Source of the DNA: Toxorhynchites rutilus septentrionalis
Taxonomy: Eukaryota > Arthropoda > Insecta > Diptera > Culicidae
Assembly: GCF_029784135.1 (NCBI RefSeq)
Contig: NC_073746.1
Location: forward strand, 178,195,788-178,259,787
Direction of reading: 5' to 3'
Length of the DNA stretch: 64,000 nt
Part shown: piece after piece, positions 11,140 to 22,800 of the stretch
Layout: every line of letters starts with the position of its first letter
How positions within the stretch are numbered: position 1 is the stretch's first letter
Made by a program: the position numbers and the translations under genes
The notes under the pieces: model-generated
Told to the model about the DNA's origin: nothing
The model's database searches: none
The model's input: only the letters and a program-made list of their open reading frames with translations

Positions 11140-12550
11140 TTCTTACTAAAACGCTTCCTGAAGGCCAACTGATCCGCTAAGTGATCCGCTTATTGAACCG
11201 CTTCCTAAACTGTTACTAAAATTCTTTCTGAAACGTTCACTGAATCACTTCATGTATCGCATCCTGATCTGCTTCCTGAACAGCGACTAAACTATTCCCC
11301 AAACTGCTTTATGAACCGCATACCCGATCACTGAATCGCTTGCTGAATTTATTTATTCATTTACTATGATTCTACATGATCTACAACTTCACCCTCACAA
11401 GCGTTGTCAGGAAGCATTTCATTATCGACAGAAAACATGCCATTTCGTGCCTTGAAGCGTCAAATAGGCAAATAATGCCATCTGTCCCTCAACGTTTTAA
11501 AATGTTTGTATGTATGGAAGCAGACATCTCTTTCTTTGTTTCTTTTTCAATCTTTTTTGGGATTGCACAAAAAAAAAGTTCAAACTAGGACGCAAGACTG
11601 TTTTACACGACCACACTATCCACATGGCTAATGATGCTGTTCGGCAAATGCATGATGATATTGCACCTGATTATAAAATGAAGTTGGAAAGTGTTTTCTA
11701 AGAGTAAAAAAGGAGCGCATGAAGGAGAGCAATATCTATCTCGGTCTGGGCCGTGCATGTGGCAAGTATGCGGAAAACTTATTTGTCTTTTGTTTCGCTC
11801 ACTCGTATTAATCTTATATTGCTGTACCATGTTTATTATACAAATGCTTACCAGTATTTGAGAGTCATGACGTTTTCTGTTGTGTTATGTCTCATTTAAT
11901 GTCATAAATCGGGATGACAAAACATGAGCTAAAAATCAGTTTTGGGTGTATGATCTACCGAAACGCTAACTGAAATGTTCACTGAACCTCTTCCTGTACT
12001 ACTCACTAAACTGCTCCTCTTATCGCTCTCTAATCCGTTATCTGCTTTGCTTTCTAACCGATGAGTAATCCGTTTCCTGCTTTCTGAATCGCTTACGACT
12101 TGATGATGAATTAATATCTCACTAAATCGCTCACTAAAGCGCTAACTAAACCGCATATTGAACACTGACTAAACAACCTTTCTACTCGTTTTCGGAACAG
12201 CTTACCGAACCGATTCCTGATCCGCTACTGAACCTTTTCTTGAGCCGTTCAGGAACGTGAAAGATGATTCAAGCGCTCACTATGCGCTGCCAAATCAGCT
12301 TCATCAACCACCAGCTGAACTGCTTTCTAAATCGCTATGGAACCTCCTGATGAACCATTCACATAGCTTCTTACTGAACCGCTTACCAAATGACGATCAA
12401 ACTGATCACTGAATCTCTTCCTGAACCGAACATAGGACAGCTCACTGGCCGTTCTTTGAACCGTCCAATAAACGGTGACGAAACCGCTTACTGAACTTCT
12501 TCATAAACCACTACTATACCGCTTGCTGCACCATTCACTGAACCACTGAA
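11140..12550. repeat. decayed minisatellite, 12-bp period
   Basis: Two blocks (about 11145-11345 and 11955-12545) are built from imperfect repeats of a 12-base unit close to ACTGAACCGCTT, with variants such as CTGATCCGCTTA, ACTAAACTGCTC and CTGAATCGCTTG. The phase is largely kept although most copies differ. About 600 bp without the pattern (11350-11950) separates the blocks. It includes a stretch near 11560-11712 that is also found, inverted, at 32265-32400. Stops occur in the frames I examined, so I do not read it as coding. Confidence 0.7.
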
Positions 12551-13109
12551 TTTTAATGAAGCGATACAATTGTTAAAGGATATATTAGTTCTTTGGTTAG
12601 AATCAAATCAATGTACCGTTCTGAATCATATTTCGGACGCTTAAGGCATATGATGCAGAAAATAGATCTCAAGTCAATGCACAGGTATTATTTGGTCGAT
12701 ATTTTTAATAAATTAGTTCAATATGTTTTTAAGCTTTCTACTTTGGTACCTATTTGATTTAAAACATTAAAAACCATGGATGGGTTATACCAATGATATA
12801 ACCGCAAGCTTGACGTAAGACTGCCGTTGGCTTAGTAATCATTTGTGTTTTTTCAATCAACAATAATCGCACATCGTATGTTCCTCATTGGGTACGATAT
12901 CACCGCTGCGCAGAACTATTGATTAAATTATTCATTAAACTAGTGAATGAATGAAACAATTTCATGCATTATGGTAGTTCTTATCGCAGCAAATAGTTAT
13001 CAACATTTTGCCTAATCATCAAACGGTATGCGTAGAAATTCAGTGAGCTGGCGACATGAAGGGGCATGCAGTCTTGAATAACCGAGCCAAAGCGTTGCAT
13101 TTGTAACCG

Positions 13110-13550
13110 CTTTTGTAGACCGTGTTAGCAAAACGCATTCCGGAGTGTAAAAATGCATGGGGTAAAAAAGTACTGCCGAGATCTGGAATGCCTATTTTCC
13201 CAACTCATTGGTTTCGGAAACTGTGTTGGGAAAACACATTCCGGTTTGCAAAAACGCAAACGAGTACAAAAGTACCCGCTGCTTGCATTTATTTTGCCAT
13301 GCCGATTTCCACAGGCTCCATGGTTTTAAAGTCTGTGTTAGGCTGTGTTAGCAAATCGGAATTTGCAAAAACGCAAACGAGTACAAATGTACCCGCTGCT
13401 TGTATCTATTTTGCAATGCCGATTTCCCTTGGCTCCATGGTTTTGAAGTCTGTGTTAGGGAAACATTCATATTTGCAGAAACGCAAACGATACCGATTTA
13501 TCCTGGCTCCATGGTTTTGAAGTCTGTGTTAGGGAAACATCCATTCATTC
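13110..13550. repeat. tandem array of about 115-bp units in GACGTAG copy 3
   Basis: Three to four units are marked by the recurring blocks TGTGTTAGGGAAAC and GGCTCCATGGTTTTGAAG. Degenerate units of the same array occur at 24747-24930, 29090-29240, 32830-33060, 36225-36400 and 49695-49865, always inside GACGTAG elements. Short open frames across the units (for example 13122-13520) come from the repeat, not from a gene. Confidence 0.75.
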
Positions 13551-13582
13551 CTGCGATGGTACCTCAATCGCTGCTCAATTAT

Positions 13583-13618
13583 AACTGAGTGGATTTACGA
13601 GCGGCGCTCGTTTATATA
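13583..13618 (-). promoter_or_regulatory. TATA box plus initiator, minus strand (GACGTAG copy 3)
   Basis: TATATAAA (13618-13611 on the minus strand) and TCAGTT (13588-13583) have canonical spacing. The 20-odd bases between them, including the palindrome GAGCGCCGCTC, are identical to those in copy 1. The upstream block with CACCAATC is also shared. This would drive transcription leftward through the tandem units. Confidence 0.5.
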
Positions 13619-13950
13619 CCGATTGGTGATTTCAATAGCCGGTTTTGAAAGCAATTTTAAGACTATTGAAACAAGTTTTTGGATCAAAAAGTAACAAGCA
13701 TATAACGCGTAGACATTTTATATTTCGAATGAAGTGTTTATCATACGATTTCGTTCAGTTGTTTAGGAGCTATTAACGCTCAAAATTTCGGTCTCCGGCG
13801 TAACGCTTTCGTTTTCGAAACATTGATTTTACACCCCGGTATAGAAATGAAAGACGTAGGCCTACGTCAAAAATCATCGAATAAAATACTTTTCAAATTA
13901 TGCGAATTTCGGACAGATTGAATTCAAATTTCGGACACTTTATTTTGTAA

Positions 13951-14230
13951 TTTTTGACGTAGGATTACGTCTTTCGGGAACATATTGGGGTATAAATTGA
14001 AAATCAGAAATCTAGTACATCGTGAAAATTGTCCAATTTCAAACGCTTATTGCTCATTCATATCATGATGGATTGATGAAATTCTTTCAACTGCGAAACA
14101 CTTACCAATCACAGTAACCTGATAACGATGATGAGAACTAATGAAACACGAGAGAAATTTAAATATTGATGAAGGGGTAAATTCTACGTGCTCACGCTAA
14201 GCTAACGTCAAACACAAACGATAGTGAGTG
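13951..14230 (-). repeat. GACGTAG-family element, copy 4 (partial, right end only)
   Basis: TTTTTGACGTAGGATTACGTCTTTC and the following block ending CGTGAAAATTGTCCAATTTC match the starts of copies at 24472, 35971 and 49408. About 150 bp of that match can be followed. I could not find the opposite end, so it may be truncated. The right end of copy 3 faces it 77 bp away. Confidence 0.55.
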
Positions 14231-14953
14231 GATTTTGGATTTTGGATGGATTTTTTTCCTACTATGTAGTAATTCAAATGTAATTCTTAAATGAAGTGAT
14301 AGTGAAACCAAGGGATTACTCTAAAGAAGCAATTTTGATATTAATGTTATAGTTATATCATCAGTGCATCAAGCAATTCAAGATATTAGAACAAGGTGTC
14401 CGAGATATGATTCAGAACGGTACACTGAAAAGCAAATATACAAAAAAAATCGAAACAAAAAGATCGATTTTTCCGATTTCTCCAAGCACAAAGAATCGAT
14501 CCAAAAAATCGAAAATCGAAATGAAAAAGATCGATCTTCTAAATCTCGATTCAAGATCATCCATCTTAGTAGAGATTTATTATGCCAAATAACACGCCTT
14601 GAACGGTTTTTTATGCATTTTCAAAGTTGTTGTGAACTAAGACTTAGTAATAAAATCACTAAGGAATCCATTTAGCCCGATTTTGCGTTCATTTGCTTCA
14701 TATAACATTCCAGTAAGACCATTCACTACAGATAGAAATTTGATTGAATGAATAATTACCCATTTGCCGATAATCGTTATATCAAAAAATGATGATCGCG
14801 CAGAAAATCGATAGGGAGTTTTGAGACTTTTGTTCTATCAAAACAATAATTCGACCATTTTCAAAATGTAGTCAAGTTTCCGAAACTTTATACCGATTTT
14901 CTGGTGCTTTGACGAAAATAATAAAAAATCGTACATTAATAAAAAAAAAAGAT

Positions 14954-15628
14954 AAAAAAGACGGGTGGGTAATGTCGGAGACATAACTTAACATGTTGAA
15001 CCCAGCGTCGGTCCCTAGGGGCCGACGTTGAGCTTTTCAGTAGAAAATTGCTGACTGACTAGGACTGACAGTTACAAAATAAGAAAATAAAAATATATAT
15101 GGTTTGTTTTCGAATGTTTTTCGAACTGTAACTACTTTCTAGTCGAATTTCCGACTATTTTCTATTTACACGACAAGTATCTTTAGGAGCTGGGACCGAC
15201 ACTGTTATTGTGTAAACGCCATTGATGTGTTCTGAATGGAAAGCGGAGCAAGAAAAAATCGAGGCTCGACGTGTTAAGAGACGTAGGGTTTAAACGAGGC
15301 CTGTCAATTTGAATAACTTATCAGATATCCGAGTAATTTTTCTGTACCTATTAGCAAAATTACATCTCCAGCGCTCCCAGAAACATAATTCCCAAAAGTC
15401 TACAATTTATACTATTCAGCATCTTTCGCAGAAAAGACCACAAATTGGTCCAATCAAAACGAGGCACATAGCACGTTTGTATAATGCTTGACATTTTACA
15501 ATTACACAACTGTTTATCTCAAGAAAAATAGAATCTTTTAAGAAATACTCGAAATACTACTTGTTAAGTGCCTAAATTTTCATTTTACCACCTATACCTT
15601 CCGGTTAGACGTAGTCCCACATCGAAAA
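14954..15628 (+). repeat. GACGTAG-family element, copy 5 (short)
   Basis: The left end ACGGGTGGGTAATGTCGGAGACATAAC matches the left end of the H2A-bearing copy at 38951. The right 200-250 bp (15420-15628, ending TTCCGGTTAGACGTAGTCCC) matches 41160-41432 of that copy. The histone-bearing interior is absent, so this looks like a deletion derivative. A hairpin with GTCGG/CCGAC arms is near 15007-15032. No coding region is recognised. Confidence 0.65.
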
Positions 15629-18224
15629 TATATTTATTTTGTACATTACACCTACCCATACCGAAGCAAACGTATGATACTAAGAGATTACAGAACTAAA
15701 AACTTGTAGCTTTGTAATTATGCACATTTGATCTCAAATGTTTCATTTATAACGAAGTTACATCTTTCCAAAAATAACTCAAAAATATCGATTTTGCACC
15801 TCCTTTTTCTTGCGAGCGTACGATCCATTTCACTCTTATATCATTTAGAGTTGCACACCTATAGTTGTTAAAAATAATGAAATTTCTTTTCGTTCGCTGA
15901 CTTAGATAATGAATCATTTGTCTACAGTTTATTCACTGGTACCTGCTTATGCACACATTAGATACATTAAAATCGGGACAATTTATCGCTTTGTTACACG
16001 ACATTGCAATTAATTGAATAGTTTTATCCTACGGAAGATTGGCAGCGTGTGAAAGTGATCGATTCAGATTCAGAGATCATCAGAGATTCTTCCTTAAGAA
16101 CAAATTACTAAATCATTTGCAGAAAACAAATATTGGATAGTTTTCTCATGTTCCAATTTCAGCATGTGAGCTGCGGAATCAAATCTCTACTTATTGGAAA
16201 TGACCACTATATCAGAAAAGATTATTCTCATCATATTTTTCTAGCACATTAGACGACAATTAGTTTACTCTTTTCCAGCTTATCTCGGATCTACACCATT
16301 AAAACGGGTATAATTAAATGCTGTCAAATTTTAGACAGAAAGTAGAAAGATAAAATGTGGTGATCAGCTCGAAACGGACGCAATTAAAAATCACTTTTGT
16401 TCTGCCAATTTGATACGAATGGAAAGCACTCAATGAAAAGCACTCATAGCAGGATCAACCCATAGCCCATCATGCAGACGATTAATACTGTTGAGAAAAG
16501 GAGGAACGCTTCTACACTTTATGTATCGAACATTATTATTTAAGGATCATGAAAAGTTGGGGCATTTCATTTCCAATGAGTGAGAACCATCAGTAGCAAT
16601 TTCATTCATAAATAGCCCAGATCCGGAGAAGGAAGAAAAATTTCGATCTCAGTTAATAGAAATAATATTGTTTTGAATGTCATCAGATGATATTTCAGTA
16701 GATGTAGTTGCCGTTGAAAATTATAAAAAATTAACATAGCAAGCTTGAAGTTCCACATTGACTATTTCCTTTCTTTTGTTTCTTTTCCAATCCACATCAT
16801 ATTTATTTTCCATTATCATTTCAAATCAATTGTGTGTTGTATGCAGCATTATTCAAGAATCCTCTTAGTGTGTATTTCCCTTCTATTACGTTGCGAAATG
16901 AACGCTTTTTCGTCATAACGAATATAAGCAAACTCTAAAAGCTAATGAATAAGTTGCTGATCAAAATTACTAACACACTGCTTCTAAACTTGGAGGATGA
17001 CTTTCAAAAACAAAACCGTAGAACTCTATGCAGTGCCTGAAATAATGATTTCTTGATGATGTTGAAATGGTTGGAATTCCATCCGTCAGTTTCACTCAGT
17101 TGTTAAGTTTCAGAAATGAGAAGGCAATTTGGAAGATTTGTTGTGATATCTGAACCTTAAAGTTGCACAATCTGTGCAAAGGGAAGCGAGTGAATGCGAA
17201 TCATTCTAGCTATCAGACTTTACAACAGTTCCTCTATGCCACACTCAGTCTGACCATCGGAAAATGTATCGGAAATCCATCGGAAATATGTATATCCATC
17301 TGCCTCAAAACACATAATTGTCTGGATACTTTATTGTTGAGATTTAGACTATTATGGCTACTAAAAATCAATGGCTTCGGTAAAAGTGTGCAGCAAGAAG
17401 TTTAAATCTCTGTTAAATCTCCGTTCCTGTCCTGACCACATATTGACTCTGTTATTCCACCATTACTCATTCACTAAACCATAGCACGGGAAAATGAAGA
17501 AAGAAATCTCTAAAACACTCTCTAAGCTTGCATGCTTTCAATGTGAGCTTACACAATACCGTATGTTCACATTTATCACTTCGGATGGTCTTCCCCCTTG
17601 ACATTGTGTAACATGACGCATGATGTTCTTTTTCTAGCGTCTTAGCGTATACAAGATCGACGGAAGGTAATAATTTTCTAAGAGTAAAAAAAATAAGTTC
17701 AGCCGTCGATCAGCTTTCGTTTTTCGATAAATGTATTTTAAACATCGATTCTTAAATCAAATGAAGCTATTGTTTGTTCTTGAAATCTATTGCTCTCAAT
17801 AGTAAATCATCAGCGAAATAATAATGAGAGTGAAATAGATTAAGGGAAGTGGGGGCATAGTGGTCACCCTAAGGAATATGCCCATTTCCAGCGTCCACAT
17901 ACCGCTTCAATTCCCGTTTCTCGAAGAATATTATGGTTCAACTCATTGTTGTTCACGATAGCAAACGACTTTTACTATAAAAATTCAAAATAGTACATTT
18001 TTCATCATTAGAAAAAAGGTGAAAAATAGAACTTTTTTTTGCTTGGAGGTAAAGTGGTCACCAGCACATATCAAGCTAAATGGGATAGATTTAAGCGTTT
18101 CATCCTAATTCTGTCAAACCATATTCGATATAGTAAGTAAAAAAAATGTATGAAAAAAGCATGGCCTATTCACCTAGAGTCTTAATTTAAATTTTCTCAT
18201 ACATACACAAACATAGTAAGAAAC
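15629..18224. other. 2.6-kb region with no recognised feature
   Basis: AT-rich sequence without a credible long frame, RNA gene or transposon end. A phrase resembling AGTGGTCACC occurs near 17860 and again near 18055 (about 200 bp apart), possibly the borders of a small repeat. The final 15 bases before 18240 (ACATAACGTTCCGCA, 18225-18239) are the left target duplication of the R1-type element. Confidence 0.5.
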
Positions 18225-18254
18225 ACATAACGTTCCGCAACCAAGGGAAAACGA

Positions 18255-18350
18255 AGGTGTATGCTCTGCGAAAAAGAGGACAGTAATGACCATATGACGG
18301 GAGGCTTTAATTGCCCTGTGTACAAACAGGCGAGGGAAAGCCAACAGTGA
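18255..18350 (+). pseudogene. ORF1 (gag-like) C-terminal remnant, R1-type LINE
   Basis: The frame reads CMLCEKEDSNDHMTGGFNC and then PVYKQARE before a TGA at 18348-18350. This C-x2-C...H...C zinc knuckle is typical of the end of ORF1 in R1-clade elements, which binds RNA in the retrotransposon particle. The 5' part is missing because of truncation at 18240. The stop overlaps the ORF2 start codon as TGATG. Confidence 0.8.
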
Positions 18351-21246
18351 TGGAGATAACCCAAATTAATCTCAACCATTGTGACATCGCACAGCAACTG
18401 TTGTGGTAGTCAACAACAGAAACAAAATGTGATGTCGCATTTATCGCGGAGCCGTATCGCGTTCCCCCCGGTAACGGCAATTGGGTGACGGATAAAGTGA
18501 GAATGGCCGCCATCCAGGTCATGGGCCGATATCCCATTCAGGAGGTAGTCTCGAGATCTCGCGAAGGTTTCGTGATCACAAAGATCAACGGAATTTATAT
18601 CTGTAGTTGCTACGCACCTCCCAGATGGACGATGGACCAGTTCCACTATATGCTGGATGTCCTCACCGAGGAGCTCGCCAAACGAAAACCAGTCGTTATA
18701 GGAGGGGATTTCAATGCTTGGGCAGTAGAGTGGGGAAGCAGATGCACCAACGCGAGAGGGACTAGTTTACTAGAAGCTCTAGCCAAGTTGGATGTTACCC
18801 TGTGCAACGAGGGCACCACTAGTACCTTCCGCCGAGAGGGTCGAGAGTCCATCATCGACTTGACTTTCTGCAGTCCGTCGTTAATGAGGTGGAGGGTATG
18901 TGAAGGATACACCCACAGTGATCATCAAGCCATCCGTTATACCATTGGCCAACGAAACTCCGTGGCAATACGGATAAATAGGACATGCCCGCGCAGATGG
19001 AAGACAAAAACCTTTGACAAGGACCTTTTCATCGAAGCACTACGCGTGGAAAGCGACGTCTTGAACATGAACGCGGATGAACTGACGGAAACGCTAGCAA
19101 CAGCATGTGATATAACAATGCCAAGAAAAAGGGAACCCAGGTATAAGCGACCTCCAGCCTATTGGTGGAGCGAGGCACTTGGCGTGCTTCGGGCCAACTG
19201 CCTTAGCACCAGAAGACGTTTCCAACGGTCAAGCATAGACACCAGAGAAGAGCGGAGAGTGGAATTCAGAGAGGCTAGATCCACTCTTAAACGGGCGATT
19301 AAGCGGAGCAAATCTAATTGCTTCAGGTAGTTATGTCGTGACGTGGACGTCAATCCATGGGGCAATGCTTACCGAATGGTGATGGCGAAGCTCAGGGGCC
19401 CAACGACACCTTCCGAAATGTGTCCCGAAAAATTAAAAATTATCGTGGAAGGGTTATTTCCGCAGCACGACCCAACGGCCTGGCCACCCACGCCATATGG
19501 AGAGGATGAGGATAGCATCGAACGCAGAGAGGTGACGAACGACGAGCTAGTTGCAGCTATCAAACGCCTAAAAATGAAGAAAGCGCCTGGCCCAGATGGA
19601 ATCCCCAACGTAGCTTTAAAAGCGGCAGTCCTAACATTCCCTGATATGTTCAGGACAGCCATGCAGAAGTGTCTAGACGAATGCTACTTTCCGGATCGAT
19701 GGAAGGTACAACAGCTAGTACTACTGCCCAAGCCAGGAAAGACGCCGGGTGGTCCAGCATCGTATAGACCCATATGCCTGTTGGACACTCTTGGGAAACT
19801 TTTGAAGAGAATCATCCTTAATAGGCTGACGGAATGCACGGAGGGAGTTCGTGGACTGTCCGATAATCAATTCGGATTTCGGAAAGGGAGATCCACGGTA
19901 GATGCCATTCGCATAGTGGTCGAAAGAGCCAACAGAGCATCCAAACAGAAGCTCAGAGGAAATCGATACTGCGCAGTGATAACGATCGACGTTAAGAACG
20001 CGTTCAATAGTGCCAGCTGGGAGGCCATCGTGACTGCGCTCCACACGATGAAAGTCCCAGACTACCTGTATAGAATACTGAGAAGCTACTTCGAGAACCG
20101 CGTGCTGGTGTACGAGACAAACACGGGCCAGGCGCAGATTAAAACTACGGCGGGAGTTCCGCAGGGCTCTATCCTGGGCCCATCGCTCTGGAACAGTATG
20201 TACGATGGCGTACTAAAACTGAATCTGCCCAGATCATTGGCTTCGCGGATGACATCGTTATTCTCGTGACAGGGGAATATTTGGAAAGGGTCGAAATACT
20301 CGCGACCGAGTCGATAGACATGATCGGAAGGTGGATGCAAAGTGTGAAACTGCAGATAGCTCACCACAAGACGGTAATGCTGATTGTCAGCAACCGCAGG
20401 GCGGTGCAACGTGCAGAAATCACAATTGGAGAGCACTCGATAACCTCGAAGCGAGATCTAAAATACCTGGGGGTGCAGATCGATGATCGACTGAACTTCA
20501 ACAGTCACGTCGACTACGCTTGTAAAAAAGCAACGAAGGCAATCAATGCACTGACACGAATCATGCCCAACAACTTTGGCCCAAGCAGCAGCAAGAGGCA
20601 CTTCTTGGCTAGTGTCTCCTCATCGACACTACGTTACGGTGGTCCAGCCTGGATCGCGGCGTTAGAAACTCAGCGGAACACGAGGAGGCTAAATAGTACG
20701 TATCGGCTCATGGCGATACGCGTCGCGAGTGCGTAGAGAACCGTGTCAACAGAAGCGGTCTACGTCATAGCCAGGTTGGTCCCCATAGACATCATCTTGG
20801 CGGAGGACAGCGAGTGCTATAGGAGGAGGGGAACCAGAGGAATCCGGAAGCTAATGAGGGCGGAGTCGATGGCTAGGTTGCAGCAAGAGTGGAGTGCGGC
20901 GCAAAACGGCAGATGGACGCACAGGCTCATACCGACACTAATGAGCTGGGTGAACAGGAAACACGGAGAGGTCAATTTCCATCTAACGCAGTTTTTGTCT
21001 GGTCATGGCTGCTTCAGGCAGTATCTGCACCGGTTCGGACACGCAAGATCGCCTCTTTGTCCGGAGTGTGGAAATGTGGAGGAAACACCGAAACACGAGG
21101 GGCTGCCTACCCTTCATGCTGGGAACATCGTGGAGGAAATGTGTCGTGACGAGGGCACCTGGAACGCAGTAAACAGTGCAATCATACATATCATGTCCGA
21201 GCTACAGCGGAAGTGGAGGACCGACCAGCATGCGGATAACGCCTGA
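18350..21246 (+). pseudogene. ORF2 of R1-clade LINE: endonuclease / reverse transcriptase
   Basis: The start ATG at 18350 overlaps the ORF1 stop. An APE-type endonuclease follows (VIGGDFNAWAVEWGS, then IIDLTFCS and HSDHQAIRY), then reverse transcriptase (KAPGPDGIPN, RPICLLDTLGKLLKR, DNQFGFRKGRSTVDA, VPQGSILGPSLWN). A C-terminal knuckle (HRFGHARSPLCPECGNVEETPKH) closes it. Nonsense TAG codons are at 18407, 19328 and about 20734. A frameshift near 20225-20240 splits the catalytic F-A-D-D motif from block 4. The protein would nick target DNA and copy its own RNA. Confidence 0.9.
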
Positions 21247-21299
21247 CCATAAGAGATGAACAATTGAGACGGCTGTAGTACCGGATAGTACCCCCCGAG

Positions 21300-21785
21300 A
21301 GCCGCCGTGACGGAGTGCGCGTCATGTTGGAGGGCACTACCCAATCGGCGCTCCGCTGGGAAGAGAAATCCTGCGAGGGTGACTGTGACGGGGCGCGCGT
21401 CAAGTTGGAGGGCGCTTCCTAATCGGTGCACGTCTCGACAGGTAACCGGATACTGCCACGGAGAAGAGCCAAAATGCCTGCCTGGCAACGCCTGAACGTG
21501 GCCTGGATGGAGAAACACCGCGAAGAATGAAGCCATGATCAAAATGGTGCATACCCCACGAGAGTAGCTGTGACGGAGTGCGCGTCATGTAGGAGGGCAC
21601 AACCTAATCGGCGCTCCGCTGGGAAGAGAAATCCTGCGAGGGTGATTGTGACGGGGCGCGCGTCAAGTTGGAGGGCGCTTCCTAATCGGCGCACGTCTCG
21701 ACAGGTGAGAAATCCCGCGAGGGTGACTGTGACGGGTTGCGCGTCAAGTTGGAGGGCAATTCCTAATCGGTACACGTCTCGACGG
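21300..21785 (+). repeat. 3' UTR tandem repeats of the R1-type LINE
   Basis: Units of about 70-75 bp recur with GTGACTGTGACGGGGCGCGCGT, AAGTTGGAGGGCGC, TTCCTAATCGG and CACGTCTCGAC. Two larger blocks (about 21305-21440 and 21565-21710) each start with TGACGGAGTGCGCGTC. 3' UTR repeats of this kind occur in several R1-clade elements. GC content is clearly higher than in the surroundings. Confidence 0.8.
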
Positions 21786-22089
21786 GTAAATGGATGCCTG
21801 CGAAGAGGACATAAGCGCAGTGGAATGAAAAGCGAATAGAGAGAAAAAATATTGAGAAAAAGGGAAGGACAACGCTAGTCAGCGTTGAAAACTCGAAGAG
21901 TGCATGAGCCGCCCCCTCAAGTAGTCGCCTAGATGTGGTCCCAGGGGGAACAAGGCAACGAGTAGAGGGCTTGGTTTTTGTGGGTGCGATCCCCACTCGA
22001 CGTCTGGGTTAACCCTTCCCAGATAAGGCTGGTAGAGCGTTCCTCACCTCTTAAAAAAAAAAAAACATAACGTTCCGCATAATGAGGCT

Positions 22090-22800
22090 TGGTTTAGTTG
22101 GAGTGGCAACTTTTCGTGCGTAGTGCATGTTTTTGACACTGAGGAAGCAGCCGCAAAATGGGAGGAAAACAAATCTCAACTCCGGTCCAAAATTTAACTA
22201 TGCGTGACTTCCAGCGTAAGAAGTCTCAACGGAAGCATTAGATGCTTGGCTTAGATGGCCGATCAACCTGGAAGAGGACCAAAACGTAAGACTGATGCAA
22301 GAACGGACACGGTAATCATCCGGGATGTAAATAAAATCCCAACAAACGACCATTCGGGCTATTAAAGATAGGTTGGATCTGGACCTTTCCAATCGCACCA
22401 TTCGACGACGCTTGGTGGAACGGGACCTGAAGGGCTACTTCGCCAAAAAGTGACCGATGATCAGCAACACCAACAAAAAAAAATGAATTCTGGAAGCGCG
22501 TTATTCGGTCGGACGAGTGCAAATTCGAGCTGTTTAACACAAAAAAATAATACTCCGAGTATGGCAGAAGAGCGACGAGGGCTTCCAGGACCGGCATCTA
22601 CAACTGACTATGAGGCACGGTGGTGGAAACCTCATGGTGTTGAGCTGTTCCTCGTGGGCTGGGGTGAGAAACTTATGGCAGGTCAACGATATTATGACTG
22701 CCGGTAGTTACATCTACATTTTGTGCGAGAAACTGGAAGAATCCATTCTGAAAATGGGACAAGGCAGGTTCTCGCCTCTGCAGTAGACATTGCCGCAAGG
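22090..22800 (+). pseudogene. Tc1-type transposase fragment
   Basis: Conceptual translation over several frames gives RPGRGPKRKTDARTDTVIIR, then KTIRAIKDRLDLDLSNRTIRRRLVERDLKGYFAKK, then MRHGGGNLMV and a TAGSYIYILCEKLEESILKMG stretch. This is the order of a Tc1 transposase: the second HTH of the paired-like domain, the GRRPAKK-like linker, the H-G-G-G-x-x-M-V motif, and the region before the second catalytic aspartate. Multiple frameshifts and stops make it inactive. I could not locate its terminal repeats. Confidence 0.75.

Larger units (their letters stand above)
12770..13873 (+). repeat. GACGTAG-family element, copy 3
   Basis: The left end has GGTTATACCAATGATATAACC followed by TTGACGTAAGACTGCCGTTG. 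The right end has ACACCCCGGTATAGAAATG and then GACGTAGGCCTACGTCAAAAA. The interior (13110-13550) is a tandem array of units of roughly 115 bp, each with GTGTTAGGGAAAC, GCAAACG, GTACCCGCTGCTTG, GCCGATTTCC and GGCTCCATGGTTTT. A minus-strand TATA/initiator pair is at 13583-13618. The last 300 bp match copy 1 closely. No conserved protein was found. Confidence 0.65.
18240..22064 (+). mobile_element. R1-clade non-LTR retrotransposon, 5'-truncated
   Basis: The element is bounded by ACATAACGTTCCGCA at 18225-18239 and 22065-22079, a perfect 15-bp target duplication, and ends in an A-run (22053-22064). It retains the tail of ORF1 (a zinc knuckle), a nearly complete ORF2 (AP endonuclease, reverse transcriptase, C-terminal cysteine/histidine motif) and a 3' UTR with tandem repeats. 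Loss of most of ORF1 fits incomplete target-primed reverse transcription. ORF2 has three in-frame TAG stops and one frameshift, so the copy is dead but fairly young. Confidence 0.92.

Noticed and set aside
13122..13588. Overlapping open frames of 62 and 132 codons
   Set aside because: They are read across the 115-bp tandem units, so their internal repetition reflects the DNA repeat and not a protein.
18485..21246. A host gene with endonuclease/reverse transcriptase domains
   Set aside because: Flanking target duplications, an A-tail, stops and R1-type motifs show it is a LINE copy.
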